Assembly (NCBI GenBank): GCA_030447685.1
Contig: JAUJOK010000018.1
Coordinates: 33,724 to 97,723, forward strand
Origin: Armatimonadaceae bacterium
GTDB lineage: Bacteria; Armatimonadota; Armatimonadia; Armatimonadales; Armatimonadaceae
Reading direction: 5' to 3'
DNA: 64,000 nucleotides
Each line of letters begins with the position of its first letter. Position 1 is the first letter of the stretch. Below, one piece after another: positions 26,296 through 37,209 of the stretch. A program made the translations under genes and the position numbers. The notes beneath the pieces were generated by a model. That model was not told the origin of the DNA, did not search any database, and was given only the letters and a program-made list of their open reading frames with translations.

Positions 26296-27300
26296 TCAGG
26301 ATTCTTCGATGGCAACCCGCGTGCCGGTCTCGAACGAACGAATAGCGGCATGAGCGAGAAGCAGAGCGCGCCGACCCGCGCGGGCGTGGATCGGAGGCTC
26401 CTGCCCGGCCCGGAACGCCGCAAGCAAGTCGGTGAGGTGCATATCGAAGGTACGGTGGAACTCGCGGCCCCGGTCGTTGAAGTAGCCCGCCTGCCACACC
26501 TCGCCGGTTTCGCTGCCGGTCGGGTGGAAGGCGTAGCGGCGCACCGTGTCCTCCACCAGAACGCGACCGGCGGTCCCGTTTATCTCCAGCAGATGCGTAC
26601 CGGGATAGCTGTAGGACGAGTCATAACTGCCGAGCAGGCTTCCCACCGCGCCGCTGGCGAAACGAAGCGACAGGGCGAGCGTGCGCCAGCCGCCGCCGGT
26701 TTTGTCGGTCATTTCGGCCATAACGGACGCGATGGGGCCGCAAAGCCATTCCAGCAGATCGAAGCCGTGGCACTGCGTCTCGATCAGGTTCGCGTGCGGG
26801 TGGTCGCTGCGCCCCTCGCCGCCGAAGCGCCAGAGCGCGAAGACGAGGTCGCCGAGTCGTCCGGCATCAATGGCCGTGCGGGCCATCTGGTGCGGGCGCG
26901 CGTAGCGATGGTTGAAGTTGATGGCAAAGAACAGGTTCCGCGAAGCCGCCGCCGCGAGTAGCGCGTCCGCCTCGTCCAGATCGAAGGCAAGCGGCTTTTC
27001 CACGAACAGGTGGCAGCCCGCCTCGATAACCGCCCGCGTGGGTTCGTAATGGCCCTGGTTGGGCAGGGAAAGGCTGACCAGGTCGGGCCGTTCGCGCTCG
27101 ATCATCTCCCCGATGTCGGTGTAAGCGCGGATGTTGAACTCGCGCGCCCGCGCCTCCGTCCGCTCCGGCGTACGGCCCGCCACCGCGCATAGCTCAACCT
27201 CCGGGTGCGCCGCGAAGACCCGCGCGTGCTGGCGTCCCCAGCCGCCCGCGCCTACCAGCGCGACCCGCACGCGCTCACCCGGTTCAAAAACGCGGCGCAC
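26296..27300 (-). CDS. Gfo/Idh/MocA-family oxidoreductase
   Basis: This 334-residue NAD(P)-dependent dehydrogenase has an N-terminal Rossmann fold with VRVALVGAGGWGRQHARVF, the conserved HLFVEKPLAFDL (EKP lysine), and the NFNHRYARPH and QCHGFDLLEWLCG segments of the C-terminal alpha/beta domain. Enzymes of this type act on inositol, glucose and other cyclic polyols or their derivatives. It starts with GTG at 27300, 3 bp after the alcohol dehydrogenase stop, which indicates translational coupling. Together the three genes look like a catabolic module. Confidence 0.91.
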   Translation of the reverse strand: MRRVFEPGERVRVALVGAGGWGRQHARVFAAHPEVELCAVAGRTPERTEARAREFNIRAYTDIGEMIERERPDLVSLSLPNQGHYEPTRAVIEAGCHLFVEKPLAFDLDEADALLAAAASRNLFFAINFNHRYARPHQMARTAIDAGRLGDLVFALWRFGGEGRSDHPHANLIETQCHGFDLLEWLCGPIASVMAEMTDKTGGGWRTLALSLRFASGAVGSLLGSYDSSYSYPGTHLLEINGTAGRVLVEDTVRRYAFHPTGSETGEVWQAGYFNDRGREFHRTFDMHLTDLLAAFRAGQEPPIHARAGRRALLLAHAAIRSFETGTRVAIEES

Positions 27301-27303
27301 GTT

Positions 27304-28365
27304 TCAGTCCTCCTGCACCACGACCACCTTGCCGGTCGCTCCGGACCAGAACCGTTCAAACGCCTGGGTTATCTCCTCAACCGGAAAGCGATGGGTAATT
27401 ATGGGCCGCAGATAGTCGCGCGCGGCGGGGTCGCGCAAAAGCGTCCGGTTCGCGGCAAGCTCATCGAAGCGGAAATACTCGCTTCCGGCCACCAGGTTCT
27501 CGCGCTGGATCAGGTCGCGGGAGACGTTCACGCTCAGATCGCCGCCGTGCCCGACGCAAAGGAGCAGGCCGCGCCTGTCCAACAGCGGAAGGGCCGCCTG
27601 CCGCGCCCCGGCGTTGCCGCTGGTATCTATGGCCGCATCGACCGCATCCGTACCCAGGCCGCGCAGTTGTTCCGATACCGGGCGGTCAGAATCGGCGCGC
27701 AGGGGGACGCCGCCCAGGCGCTCGGCCATCTCCAGACGGTACGGCAAAATGTCCGCGATGAAGACGCGCGCCGCCGTTCCGAGCCGCAGACGCGCCATCG
27801 CCAGTACAGCGAGGCCAATCGGCCCGGCACCAATTACTAACAGTGTCTGTGGCCGCTCATCCGGCCCGGCGCACAGCCGCTGTGCGTATTCGATGGCGTG
27901 CCCGCCCGTACCCATCACATCCAGCAGCAACGTCGCCTCGTCGGGCGGCAGATCGTCGGGAACTGCGAAAAAAACGTTCTCGTGAATCAGCTCATACGCG
28001 CCATAGCCGCCGTCGCGGCTGAAACCCATATCGCCGCGTTTTGCCAGGCACAGGTTTGTCCAGCCGCGCCCGCAGGAGCGGCATTCGCCGCAGAAGTCCA
28101 TGAGATAGACGACGCCGGGTGTTCCGACGGGTGTGGTTGTGCCGGGACCGGCAGCGACAACCACACCCGCCGCTTCATGGCCGGGGGTGACGTTCGGCGA
28201 GCCGCGAAAGAACTGGCCGCGCTCCGAGCCGCACAGGGCATTGGCGCGGACGCGCAGCAGCAGTTGGCCCGGCCCCGGCTCCGGCACGGGCTTGACAGTT
28301 GTCCCTATACGACCCTCCCCCACAAATTGGGGAACGCGCATGGTGGCGGGAATCGTCTGATTCAT
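27304..28365 (-). CDS. zinc-dependent alcohol dehydrogenase (MDR family)
   Basis: This 353-residue medium-chain dehydrogenase has the catalytic zinc region NALCGSERGQF and GHEAAGVV, a structural zinc site C-x2-C-x2-C-x7-C (CGECRSCGRGWTNLC) and the NAD-binding motif GAGPIGLAVL. The profile resembles threonine or sorbitol dehydrogenases. The ATG at 28365 is used because the longer frame runs into unrelated upstream sequence. It is the first gene of the minus-strand operon that continues with the Gfo/Idh/MocA enzyme and the FAD oxidoreductase. Likely role: oxidation of a polyol or amino acid. Confidence 0.9.
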   Translation of the reverse strand: MNQTIPATMRVPQFVGEGRIGTTVKPVPEPGPGQLLLRVRANALCGSERGQFFRGSPNVTPGHEAAGVVVAAGPGTTTPVGTPGVVYLMDFCGECRSCGRGWTNLCLAKRGDMGFSRDGGYGAYELIHENVFFAVPDDLPPDEATLLLDVMGTGGHAIEYAQRLCAGPDERPQTLLVIGAGPIGLAVLAMARLRLGTAARVFIADILPYRLEMAERLGGVPLRADSDRPVSEQLRGLGTDAVDAAIDTSGNAGARQAALPLLDRRGLLLCVGHGGDLSVNVSRDLIQRENLVAGSEYFRFDELAANRTLLRDPAARDYLRPIITHRFPVEEITQAFERFWSGATGKVVVVQED

Positions 28366-28396
28366 GGAGGTCTCTCTAACCTGGCTGCACGCAGAT

Positions 28397-28771
28397 TCAC
28401 TTCCCAAAACCACCGCTGCCGAAGCCCCCGCCGCCCGTTCCGGTGCTCGGCGGCGGCACCCGGAACACCTTTCGTGACGGCAGCTTTTCGCTGTGGGTCT
28501 GGCTTAAGCTGTTCCCCCCATTGGTCATGTAACGCGTAATATAGCCGTCGCCGATCACATATATCGCGTCATTGATAACCACCGCCGTTGGGTTATGCGC
28601 GACATCACCGACGATCTCGCGGTTTTCCGGCGTATTCTGCGGCGACGGCGGGGCAGTGAGCGAGCGTTGCTGGGCTTGGGCAGGCGACGCTGTAAACAGG
28701 GGGCGCAGCAAAAGCCCCCACAGCGGCACCGCGACAAAAACAAGCAGAACTTTCAGGGTGCGATCTGACAT
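28397..28771 (-). CDS. small secreted protein of unknown function
   Basis: This 124-residue protein has a signal peptide (VLLVFVAVPLWGLLL, cleavage near AQAQQ). The short mature domain has AVVINDAIYVIGDGYITRYMT and ends in a glycine-rich tail (GTGGGGFGSGGFGK). The start at 28771 is supported by AGGAGG eight bases upstream. A very long open frame on this strand (to 30274) is the complement of the trkA genes and is not real. The Gly-rich tail may be a surface or assembly segment; no family is recognised. Confidence 0.75.
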   Translation of the reverse strand: MSDRTLKVLLVFVAVPLWGLLLRPLFTASPAQAQQRSLTAPPSPQNTPENREIVGDVAHNPTAVVINDAIYVIGDGYITRYMTNGGNSLSQTHSEKLPSRKVFRVPPPSTGTGGGGFGSGGFGK

Positions 28772-28921
28772 CTCTTCTTCCTCCTGGCTCCCTGGTGGAG
28801 CGAGAACAGCATTCGGCGGGCCGCGGGAAGTCTCCTTCCCCGTGGGCGGCAGTTTCACGGCGGGAAAGGTTTGTGGTACAATCGGGCGGCAATTTGCCGT
28901 AGAGTAAGTGGAAAGAAAATC

Positions 28922-29380
28922 ATGAAGATAATAATCCTCGGCTGCGGTCGGGTCGGCTCGACCCTCGCCAGGCGTATGGCGACAGAAGGCCATGACGTGA
29001 CGGTGATTGACCTCACTTCGGACGCCTTTCGACGCCTGGGCAGTAAGTTCAAGGGCACGCGCCTGGTGGGCGGCGGTACCGATATGGATGTTCTTCGCCG
29101 GGCGGGAATCGATTCGGCGGATGCGTTCGTCGCTGTGACCAACGGCGACAACCGCAATATCATGGCCGCGCAGATCGCCAAAGAGGTGTTCAGCGTGCCC
29201 AAAGTAATGACCCGCCTTTATGACCCGATCCGCGCGGATGCGTACCAGGATATGGGTATCGAAACTATCTGCACCACCACGATTGCGGCGGGCCTGCTCC
29301 ACGACATCGCCCTGGATGAACCGGTGGAAAATCTGGTGGAAACGCTGCGCGCGTACCGGCGCGAAAGCGGCGGCGTGTAA
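28922..29380 (+). CDS. TrkA-N domain potassium channel regulator, first copy
   Basis: This 152-residue Rossmann protein contains a single RCK N domain with the NAD-binding motif ILGCGRVGSTLARRM, the acidic residue after strand two in VTVIDLTSD, and family strings ADAFVAVTNGDNRNIMAAQIAK. It lacks the RCK-C lobe found in the downstream copy, so the pair resembles the CeoB/CeoC arrangement, with a short and a long TrkA protein. No channel or transporter gene (TrkH/Ktr) is nearby. The upstream promoter has a TACAAT box at about 28877. It is translated 12 bp before the second copy. Confidence 0.9.
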   Translation: MKIIILGCGRVGSTLARRMATEGHDVTVIDLTSDAFRRLGSKFKGTRLVGGGTDMDVLRRAGIDSADAFVAVTNGDNRNIMAAQIAKEVFSVPKVMTRLYDPIRADAYQDMGIETICTTTIAAGLLHDIALDEPVENLVETLRAYRRESGGV

Positions 29381-29392
29381 GGAGGCAGAACC

Positions 29393-30055
29393 TTGTATTG
29401 TATTGTCGTGGGCGGCGGCAACGTCGGCTACTACCTGACCAAAGACCTGATTCGGGCCGGGCACGAGGTGCTGCTGCTGGAAAAAGATCGAGGCTGCGCC
29501 GCGCGCCTGGAGGAAGAGTTGGGCGAGACCGTAATGCAGGGAGACGGCTGCGATGTGCGGATGATGGAGGACGCAGGGTTCGCGCGCGCCGACGTGGTCG
29601 TGGCCGTGACCGGCGAGGATGAGGACAACCTGGTGGTGTGCCAGATGGCAAAGACCAAGTTTTCCGCGCCGCGCACGATTGCCCGCGTCAACTCCCCCGC
29701 CAATGAGCGCATCTTCGCCACACTGGGAATCGATGGAACCGTCTCCTCGACCCGTATCATTTTCAACCTGATCGAGCAGGAGATTCAGACCGATGAGGTC
29801 GTGCCGATTGCGGCTCTTTCGCGCGGCAATCTCGAAATCGTGGTAGTCGAGCTTTCCCGAGACTCGCGTGTGGTCGGCCAGCGTATTTCCGATGTGCATC
29901 TGCCCGCCGAGGCGCATATCGTCTCCGTTATCCGGGAGGATAAGGGGATGCTGCCCAACGCGGATATGGACCTGCGCGTCGGCGATTCGGTGCTGGCGCT
30001 GGTGAGCACCGAGCAGGAAGACGATCTGCGGCGGTCTTTTTCCGAGTCGTCCTGA
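29393..30055 (+). CDS. TrkA potassium uptake regulator (RCK N plus C), second copy
   Basis: This 220-residue protein has an N-terminal RCK N domain (CIVVGGGNVGYYLTKDL, LLLEKD, GDGCD, VAVTGEDEDNLVVCQ) and a C-terminal RCK-C domain (about 138-215: NLEIVVVELSRDSRVVGQ, and LRVGDSVLALVSTEQ). It gates a Trk/Ktr-type K+ channel in response to nucleotide binding. The start is a TTG at 29393 with GGAGG at good spacing, so the annotation of a non-ATG start is secure. It forms an operon with the preceding TrkA-N gene. Confidence 0.92.
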   Translation: MYCIVVGGGNVGYYLTKDLIRAGHEVLLLEKDRGCAARLEEELGETVMQGDGCDVRMMEDAGFARADVVVAVTGEDEDNLVVCQMAKTKFSAPRTIARVNSPANERIFATLGIDGTVSSTRIIFNLIEQEIQTDEVVPIAALSRGNLEIVVVELSRDSRVVGQRISDVHLPAEAHIVSVIREDKGMLPNADMDLRVGDSVLALVSTEQEDDLRRSFSESS

Positions 30056-30059
30056 TTTT

Positions 30060-30740
30060 ATGTCTTCGCCGCAGCCAGGCGGGGCGCGCCCATCACGGCG
30101 CGCCCTTTTTCCATTCCTTTTGCTGATCCTGCTTCTGGCGGGCCTGTCGGCGGCGCTGGGCATGGCGGCGCGGTGGGCGCGTGACGCCCGGCACATCCCG
30201 CCCGACGTTCCCCCGGATGTATCCGCTCCCGCCGTGCGCCGCGCCCGGCAGGCGCTGGAAACGGCGGAGCGCACCCTGACAGCGGCGGCGGCGGCAAAAG
30301 AACAGGGTGGCCCCTACCGGATTACCGTCCATGAGCGCGACCTGAACACCCTGCTGCGTACAGATAGAAAGGCGAAGCGTCTTTTCCAGCGCATCCACAT
30401 GGAACGGCCCCGGTTCGAAATGCAAAAGGAGCGTCTGCGAATAAGCGCGCTGATGCGTTTTTCGGGCCAGCGCTTTTTCGTCGCCGCCGAAGGCACGGTG
30501 ACACCCGGCCGAAGCGGGCGGCTGTTGTTTCATGCGGACAAAACCTGGCTGGGTACGATGCCTGCGCCCGGCGCGGCGACAAAGGAGATTAACCGACGTA
30601 TCGCCGCGCTCTTAAACGGGGGGCTGCGGCTTCCGGGGCATGTTTCGGCGGTTCGGCTGGAGCCGGGCCGCCTCATCGTCGAGGGCGATACCCGGAGAGC
30701 CAGGGGGTCAGGCGGCCCGGCGGATGACGGGCAGCGTTGA
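30060..30740 (+). CDS. single-pass membrane-anchored protein, unknown function
   Basis: This 226-residue protein has a basic N-terminus, one hydrophobic segment (ALFPFLLLILLLAGLSAALG) and a 170-residue extracytoplasmic domain with RITVHERDLNTLL, SALMRFSGQRFFVAAEGTV and a C-terminal VSAVRLEPGRLIVEGD. The repeated strand pattern resembles lipid-binding DUF2993/LmeA-like proteins, but that is a guess. An intrinsic terminator hairpin for trkA overlaps its first 17 codons, so translation might begin downstream at a TTG near 30120. The 3' end overlaps the convergent diguanylate cyclase gene by about 33 bp. Confidence 0.65.
   Translation: MSSPQPGGARPSRRALFPFLLLILLLAGLSAALGMAARWARDARHIPPDVPPDVSAPAVRRARQALETAERTLTAAAAAKEQGGPYRITVHERDLNTLLRTDRKAKRLFQRIHMERPRFEMQKERLRISALMRFSGQRFFVAAEGTVTPGRSGRLLFHADKTWLGTMPAPGAATKEINRRIAALLNGGLRLPGHVSAVRLEPGRLIVEGDTRRARGSGGPADDGQR
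30082..30110 (+). terminator. intrinsic terminator overlapping the next gene start
   Basis: A perfect 9-bp GC stem (GGGCGCGCC with GGCGCGCCC, loop CATCAC) is followed by five T. It lies 27 bp after the trkA stop, and so should end the trkA transcript, but it also lies within codons 8-17 of the next open frame. Confidence 0.75.
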
Positions 30741-32726
30741 CCAGACGTGGACGGTGTTGCGGCCCGCCTGCTTGGCCGCGTACAAAGCCTGGTCGGCCAT
30801 CGAGGTCAGGGATGCCTTGTCGGCGGCGTCGTCCGGGAACGTGGCGACACCGATGGAGACAGTCACGGCACGCTTCGGAAAACGATGTCCCTCGATGGCC
30901 GCGCGAATCTTCTCGGCGACAACCTGCGCCGTCATCTTATCGGTGTAGGGAAGCACGACGGCGAACTCCTCACCGCCGTAGCGCGCCGGAAGGTCGACGT
31001 CGCGCAGCGTTCCCGCCAGCAGCCTGCCTACCTGGGCCAGCACCTCGTCGCCCGCCGGGTGGCCGTAGGTGTCGTTGTACAGCTTGAAGTGGTCCACATC
31101 GATCAGCAGCAGCGACAGGTTGGCACCGTGGCGCTGCGCGCGCCGCATCTCGCGCATCAACCCCTGCTGGAACGCCCGGTGGTTGGGCAGGCCGGTCATG
31201 ACATCGGTAACGGCGATACGCTCCAGCTCCTTGCACTTTTCCTGCAACTGGCGGTTCAGCCGATCCAGTTCATCCTTTTGCAGGGCCAGGTTCTCGGTCG
31301 CCTCGTTCAGCTCTTTGTTGCGGTCAAGCAGGGCAAGCTGGAGGCGCACCTCGGCGGTCACTTCCTTGGCGTATTCCACGACCTTGACGACACTCCCCTG
31401 GGCATCGCGCACCGGATACGCCGTCACGTCCATCAGGAGCGATGCGCCCTCGCCCGTCACCATCGGCACGCGCGCGGTCTGCGGCTTGCCGGTGCGGAAG
31501 ACCAGCGGCGCAACATTCCACATGCCCTCTTCCACATTGCCCACCAGCGCCTTGAAGTAGTGCTGCCCGATTACCTGATCCCGCGATTTACCGAGGCGCA
31601 GCAGCAGGCCGTCGTTGCAGTCTACGATGGTAAGGTCGGATTGAAGCACCGTCACCGGGTCGGCGATGCTGTGGAAGATGGATTCCAGTTCGCGGCGCAC
31701 CCCCGCGCTCTGCTCCGCCGCCAGCATTCGCTCAATGGCGACGATAGCCTGCGAAACCAGCGCGCGCACCATCTCGGCGTGGGTATCATCGAAGTGGCCC
31801 GCACTGCCGTGCGCCAGATAGACGCCGCCTACGAACGCGCCGATCCCGGAGCAGAGCGGCAGGGCAAGCAGCGAGCGCGGGGCCATTCTCCACAGCAGAT
31901 CGTTGGTCCCCTCGCGGCGCAGGTCCGGCACCAGCAGCGTTCTGCCGCTGAGCACCTGCTCCGAAAGCGGCAGCGGCAGCACTTCCTGAAGCAGATCGCG
32001 CCCTTCGGGCACCATCAGTCGCAGGCTTTCTCCGGTAACGGCGCGGTATTCCAGCAGGGCTGAATCCGCTTCCGTCACCTGGCAGCACGCTTCCAGCACC
32101 CGCCGCAGCACCGCTTCCCGGTCGTGCTCCACCACGAGCGTCACCGCCACGCGGTTAAGCACCGTCAGCACTTTGTTGCGCCGGGAAACTTCATCGTAGA
32201 TACGGGCGTTTTCCAGCGCCACGCCCATCTGAATCGCCAGAGCCGACAGCAGGTCTTCTTCCGATTCGCCGAATCGGTTCGGCAGGGGATGCGCCACCAT
32301 CAACAGGCCGCACAGTTCGCCGCCACGGAAGGTCGGCAGTCCCTTCGCGCCGCTTGCCGCGCCGCCGCCCGGAACCTCGCGCTGTCCGCCATAATATACC
32401 GGCACGATAATAAAGGCACACAGGTCGCCGGTCGCCGCCGCTGCTATCTCGTTAAAGCGGGCGTCCTTGCGGCTGTCGTCGAAGCGCTCCGCGACAGCAA
32501 ATCGCCCGTGCACGCCGGACAGCGCGGCTTCCAGATACGGCAGCAGGCGTCGGCTGCGGTCGTCGCCGGGGAAGTGGTGCCGTATTTCTCCCCCTTCGTT
32601 CATCTGGAAAAAGGCGGCAACGGAGGCGCGGGAAACCAGCCGGGCAGCGACTATCGCTTCGTCCAGCAGCGCATGAATGTCCGCTGCCCTAAAGCGTCGC
32701 GCCAATCCGACTGATAATTTCGGCAT
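30708..32726 (-). CDS. GAF-GAF-PAS diguanylate cyclase (GGDEF)
   Basis: This 672-residue sensor cyclase has two GAF-like domains (about 15-185 and 195-335), a PAS domain (about 350-470), a coiled coil (KELNEATENLALQKDELDRLN) and a GGDEF domain (about 505-665). The active-site motif is GGEEF; the metal Asp is in LLIDVDHFKLYND. The allosteric I-site RDVD lies five residues before GGEEF, so product inhibition is expected. It makes c-di-GMP from two GTP. With the tandem c-di-GMP riboswitches 4 kb away it provides a signal and a reader in one region. No transmembrane segment is present. Confidence 0.93.
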   Translation of the reverse strand: MPKLSVGLARRFRAADIHALLDEAIVAARLVSRASVAAFFQMNEGGEIRHHFPGDDRSRRLLPYLEAALSGVHGRFAVAERFDDSRKDARFNEIAAAATGDLCAFIIVPVYYGGQREVPGGGAASGAKGLPTFRGGELCGLLMVAHPLPNRFGESEEDLLSALAIQMGVALENARIYDEVSRRNKVLTVLNRVAVTLVVEHDREAVLRRVLEACCQVTEADSALLEYRAVTGESLRLMVPEGRDLLQEVLPLPLSEQVLSGRTLLVPDLRREGTNDLLWRMAPRSLLALPLCSGIGAFVGGVYLAHGSAGHFDDTHAEMVRALVSQAIVAIERMLAAEQSAGVRRELESIFHSIADPVTVLQSDLTIVDCNDGLLLRLGKSRDQVIGQHYFKALVGNVEEGMWNVAPLVFRTGKPQTARVPMVTGEGASLLMDVTAYPVRDAQGSVVKVVEYAKEVTAEVRLQLALLDRNKELNEATENLALQKDELDRLNRQLQEKCKELERIAVTDVMTGLPNHRAFQQGLMREMRRAQRHGANLSLLLIDVDHFKLYNDTYGHPAGDEVLAQVGRLLAGTLRDVDLPARYGGEEFAVVLPYTDKMTAQVVAEKIRAAIEGHRFPKRAVTVSIGVATFPDDAADKASLTSMADQALYAAKQAGRNTVHVWSTLPVIRRAA

Positions 32727-33003
32727 TGGGCAGGTCCACGGGTTCGGCGGGCGGCGGCACGGGCGCGGCAGGCGGCGCAGTGACCGCTTCGGTCGCCGCT
32801 GCCGCTGCGGCAGTCCCTGCGCGGCTTTTTCGTCAGCGCCAGACGCAGGGCGGCCAGGGCCGCGCGCTCGTAACGCCGGTGCCCGCCCGCCGTGCGGTAC
32901 GGCCCGATATGCCCTTCCGCTCCAAACGCAGCAGCGACGACCGGCTTACTCCCAGAAATCGCGCCGCCTCCTGCAATGCCATCAATTCCGATATCTCCGC
33001 CAT
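32689..33003 (-). pseudogene. MerR/excisionase-type HTH protein, two indels
   Basis: From the ATG at 33003 the frame reads SELMALQEAARFLGVSRSSLLRLERKG, the standard helix-turn-helix of MerR-like and excisionase DNA-binding domains. A missing base near 32908 shifts the continuation, IGPYRTAGGHRRYERAALAAL, into another frame. A second indel at the T5 run (32826-32830) leads to an Ala/Pro-rich linker and the ending AEPVDLPNAEIISRIG with stop at 32689. The gene overlaps the start of the diguanylate cyclase and probably was its operon leader, maybe with a regulatory role. Confidence 0.65.
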
Positions 33004-33102
33004 ATCACCCGATCCTTACACTTAGATTCACCATCGATTGAAATTTTCGGAAACCCGGTCAAACTGTTTCAGGTCGTTTTTTGCCGTTGCGTGTCCGTGT
33101 TT

Positions 33103-33921
33103 CTACGGTATTTTCATTGATAGACCTAAAAGAACGGCAATTATGGCTCCGAAAAGCGTCGCCAGGGCATTCACCAGATCGTTTCCCAGCCACGAAAAGC
33201 CGCGCGCCCGCTTCGTCGCCACTCCCTCACAGTGAACCCTTCTTTCGGTAAGTGTTCCGCACTCCGGACAGCGGTACTGCGCCTGGAGCGTCGCGCCCAG
33301 AAGGGAATCCAGAAGCGCCCCGGCAAATCCGCCCAGTGTGACCGCCACGACGCCCGCCGCGCCCAGTCCCCACCACACGGCGACAGCAGCTATGAGCACC
33401 GCCCCGGCAAGCGCGGCCAGCGTTCCCACAGCCGATACGGCTCCGGACGACCCGGCGGGCGCGGGGCGCAGCGTGGTGATCAGGCGGGGCGGGCGGCGGC
33501 TGAGCGCGCCGATCTCGGTGGCCCAGGTATCGGCGTTCGCCTCGGCCAGCGCGCCCAGCAGGGCAAGGAGGGGCCAGACCTGGCCGGGAAAGAGCGGCAG
33601 CAGCAGCGCGCAGGCGGCAGCGATTCCGCCGTTCGCCAGCACCTGCGCGGCGTCGCGCTCGCCGCCCTTTTCGAACGCCAGACGCTCCTTATCCCGCTTT
33701 CGCCAGCGGGACAGGGCGGAGGAGGTGACAAAGAACAGCAGCAATGCGGCGGCCCCGCGCAGGCCGCCGAAGCCGAAAAGGAGGAACCCGACAAGAGCGG
33801 CGGCGGCGGCCCCGCTGATGGAAAGCGCCCGGACGCGCCGCGCCGCCAGCGCCACCGCCACAGATAAAAAGGCCGCCAGAAGCAGATGCCCGCCAGCAAG
33901 CGGCCAACCGGGGGCGCTCAT
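33103..33921 (-). CDS. DUF92 family integral membrane protein
   Basis: This 272-residue polytopic membrane protein has about six hydrophobic helices. Conserved DUF92 strings are ANADTWATEIGALS, RPPRLITTLRP, GSSGAVSAVGTLAAL, GGFAGALLDSLLGATLQA, and a late CPECG...C zinc-like site, followed by WLGNDLVNALATLFGA. The family includes plant phytyl-phosphate kinase VTE6 and archaeal relatives, so an isoprenoid-phosphate kinase role is possible. The start is placed at 33921 (MSAPGWPL) with a 4-bp overlap to the DNA glycosylase gene. It is the last gene in the lyxose isomerase-polX-glycosylase string. Confidence 0.88.
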   Translation of the reverse strand: MSAPGWPLAGGHLLLAAFLSVAVALAARRVRALSISGAAAAALVGFLLFGFGGLRGAAALLLFFVTSSALSRWRKRDKERLAFEKGGERDAAQVLANGGIAAACALLLPLFPGQVWPLLALLGALAEANADTWATEIGALSRRPPRLITTLRPAPAGSSGAVSAVGTLAALAGAVLIAAVAVWWGLGAAGVVAVTLGGFAGALLDSLLGATLQAQYRCPECGTLTERRVHCEGVATKRARGFSWLGNDLVNALATLFGAIIAVLLGLSMKIP

Positions 33922-34525
33922 CCGCGCCGGGACACGAACGGCGACGACCGTACGTAAAAGCGCCACGGAAAGTCGGCCCCGCGCGTGATGCCGATGCGCG
34001 TGGTCGTCACCACGTCGTCGTCGGGAATGTCATCGCCTTGCGCGATAAACAGCGGCCCGCGCTCATCCGTCAGGTCCGCGCCGTCCAGGGTTCGATTGAC
34101 GACGAGAGCGCGCGTCAGCCGACCGGGACCCGCGCCGATGCGCTTATCCGTCAGCGTAATGGTGTCCGCTTCCTGTTCGCCGAAGTAGTTACGGATTAAT
34201 CGCAGCGCGCTTTCCCCCGGCTCGATGGCGCGAATCAACACCGCCTCGGCGACACCTTGCGGCGCGGTCACGGCGTTCAGGCACCAGTGGATACCGTAGT
34301 TGAGGTAGACGTAGGCATAACCGGGCGGGCCGAACATCGTCCGGTTGCGCTCGGTGATTCCTTTATAGGCATGGCAGGCCGGGTCGTCGTGCGTATACGC
34401 TTCCGTCTCGACGATTCGCACAACCGCCACTTCGCCGTCAGGAAAACGGCGCACCAGACGCTTGCCGAGCAGCGCGCGGGCGGCTGATAGCGTGTCCTGA
34501 AGGTAAAAGTCGCGCGGGAGGGGGG

Positions 34526-34529
<4 letters not shown>
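33918..34529 (-). CDS. 3-methyladenine DNA glycosylase (AAG/MPG family)
   Basis: This 203-residue enzyme removes alkylated purines from DNA. Family-defining motifs are ALLGKRLVRR, RIVETEAYTHDDPACHAYKG (catalytic Glu and tyrosines), RNRTMFGPPGYAYVYLNYGIHWCLN, EAVLIRAIEP and GAGPGRLTRAL. The length is typical of bacterial MPG proteins. The start is a TTG at 34529 that overlaps the polX stop (TTGA). Linkage to PolX, a base-excision gap-filling polymerase, is functionally sensible. Confidence 0.95.
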
Positions 34530-36801
<2,272 letters not shown>

Positions 36802-36944
36802 TTATCTCCCTGCCGGATTGTAGCCCGCCGCCGCGCCCGCTGTCAACGCGCGCCGTCGCTGCCCCCGCAGGAAGACCGGATTGTCGCGCCTGCCCCTCCA
36901 GCGGCATGTTATATGCAGTCTCTACCCCTGAAACTCATCCGCCT

Positions 36945-37110
36945 CCGACAAAGGCAAACCGACCGTAAGGCCGGGACGCAAAGCCATCGGGTCTTGGGGA
37001 TGGTTGAGGGTTGAGAGATGAAAGTTGAGAGTGAAGAACAGAACCCTTTACGCTCAGCCCTCAACGCTCAACTCTCAACCCCTCCCAAGATAGCCGGGCT
37101 GCCGAAAGGG
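36945..37110 (+). promoter_or_regulatory. cyclic di-GMP-I riboswitch aptamer 1 (GEMM-I), with expanded stem
   Basis: The core is AAAGGCAAACC, a P2 stem capped by a GTAA tetraloop (CCGACC-GTAA-GGCCGG), then GGGACGCAAAGCC, CGGGTCTTGGG, and the closing CCCAAGATAGCCGGGCTGCCGAA at 37085-37107. These elements are the GEMM-I consensus in the right order. The stem that normally carries a short loop (P3) is extended by an approximately 90-nt imperfect hairpin made of TTGAG-type repeats (36991-37079). It lies upstream of aptamer 2 and the HAF-repeat gene. Confidence 0.85.
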
Positions 37111-37120
37111 CGCTTTGAAA

Positions 37121-37209
37121 CCAGGTAAAAGCCACGCTTTCTGGTTTCCCCTCGTCGGGTGGGATGAACCGCGGGCACGCGGGCCGCTGGGAAACGGCAA
37201 TCCAACCCG
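37121..37209 (+). ncRNA. candidate structured RNA with a three-way junction between the aptamers
   Basis: After a hairpin (GAAACCAG at about 37117-37124 pairing with CTGGTTTC at 37141-37148), the segment folds as a three-way junction. The base stem is CGGGTGGGAT (37156-37165) with ATCCAACCCG (37200-37209), nine pairs and one mismatch. Hairpin one is CCGCG-GGCA-CGCGG (37169-37182). Hairpin two is GCCG-CTGGGAAA-CGGC (37183-37198), stacked directly on the first. I do not recognise the motif as a known riboswitch or ribozyme. It may link the two c-di-GMP aptamers or bind its own ligand. Confidence 0.45.

Noticed and set aside
28397..30274. 625-codon open frame on the minus strand
   Set aside because: Most of it is the complement of the two trkA genes. 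Only the last 124 codons (28397-28771) have their own ribosome-binding site and signal peptide.
36991..37080. TTGAG-type short repeats considered as a CRISPR array
   Set aside because: Repeats are too short and face each other; they form one hairpin within a riboswitch stem, with no spacers.
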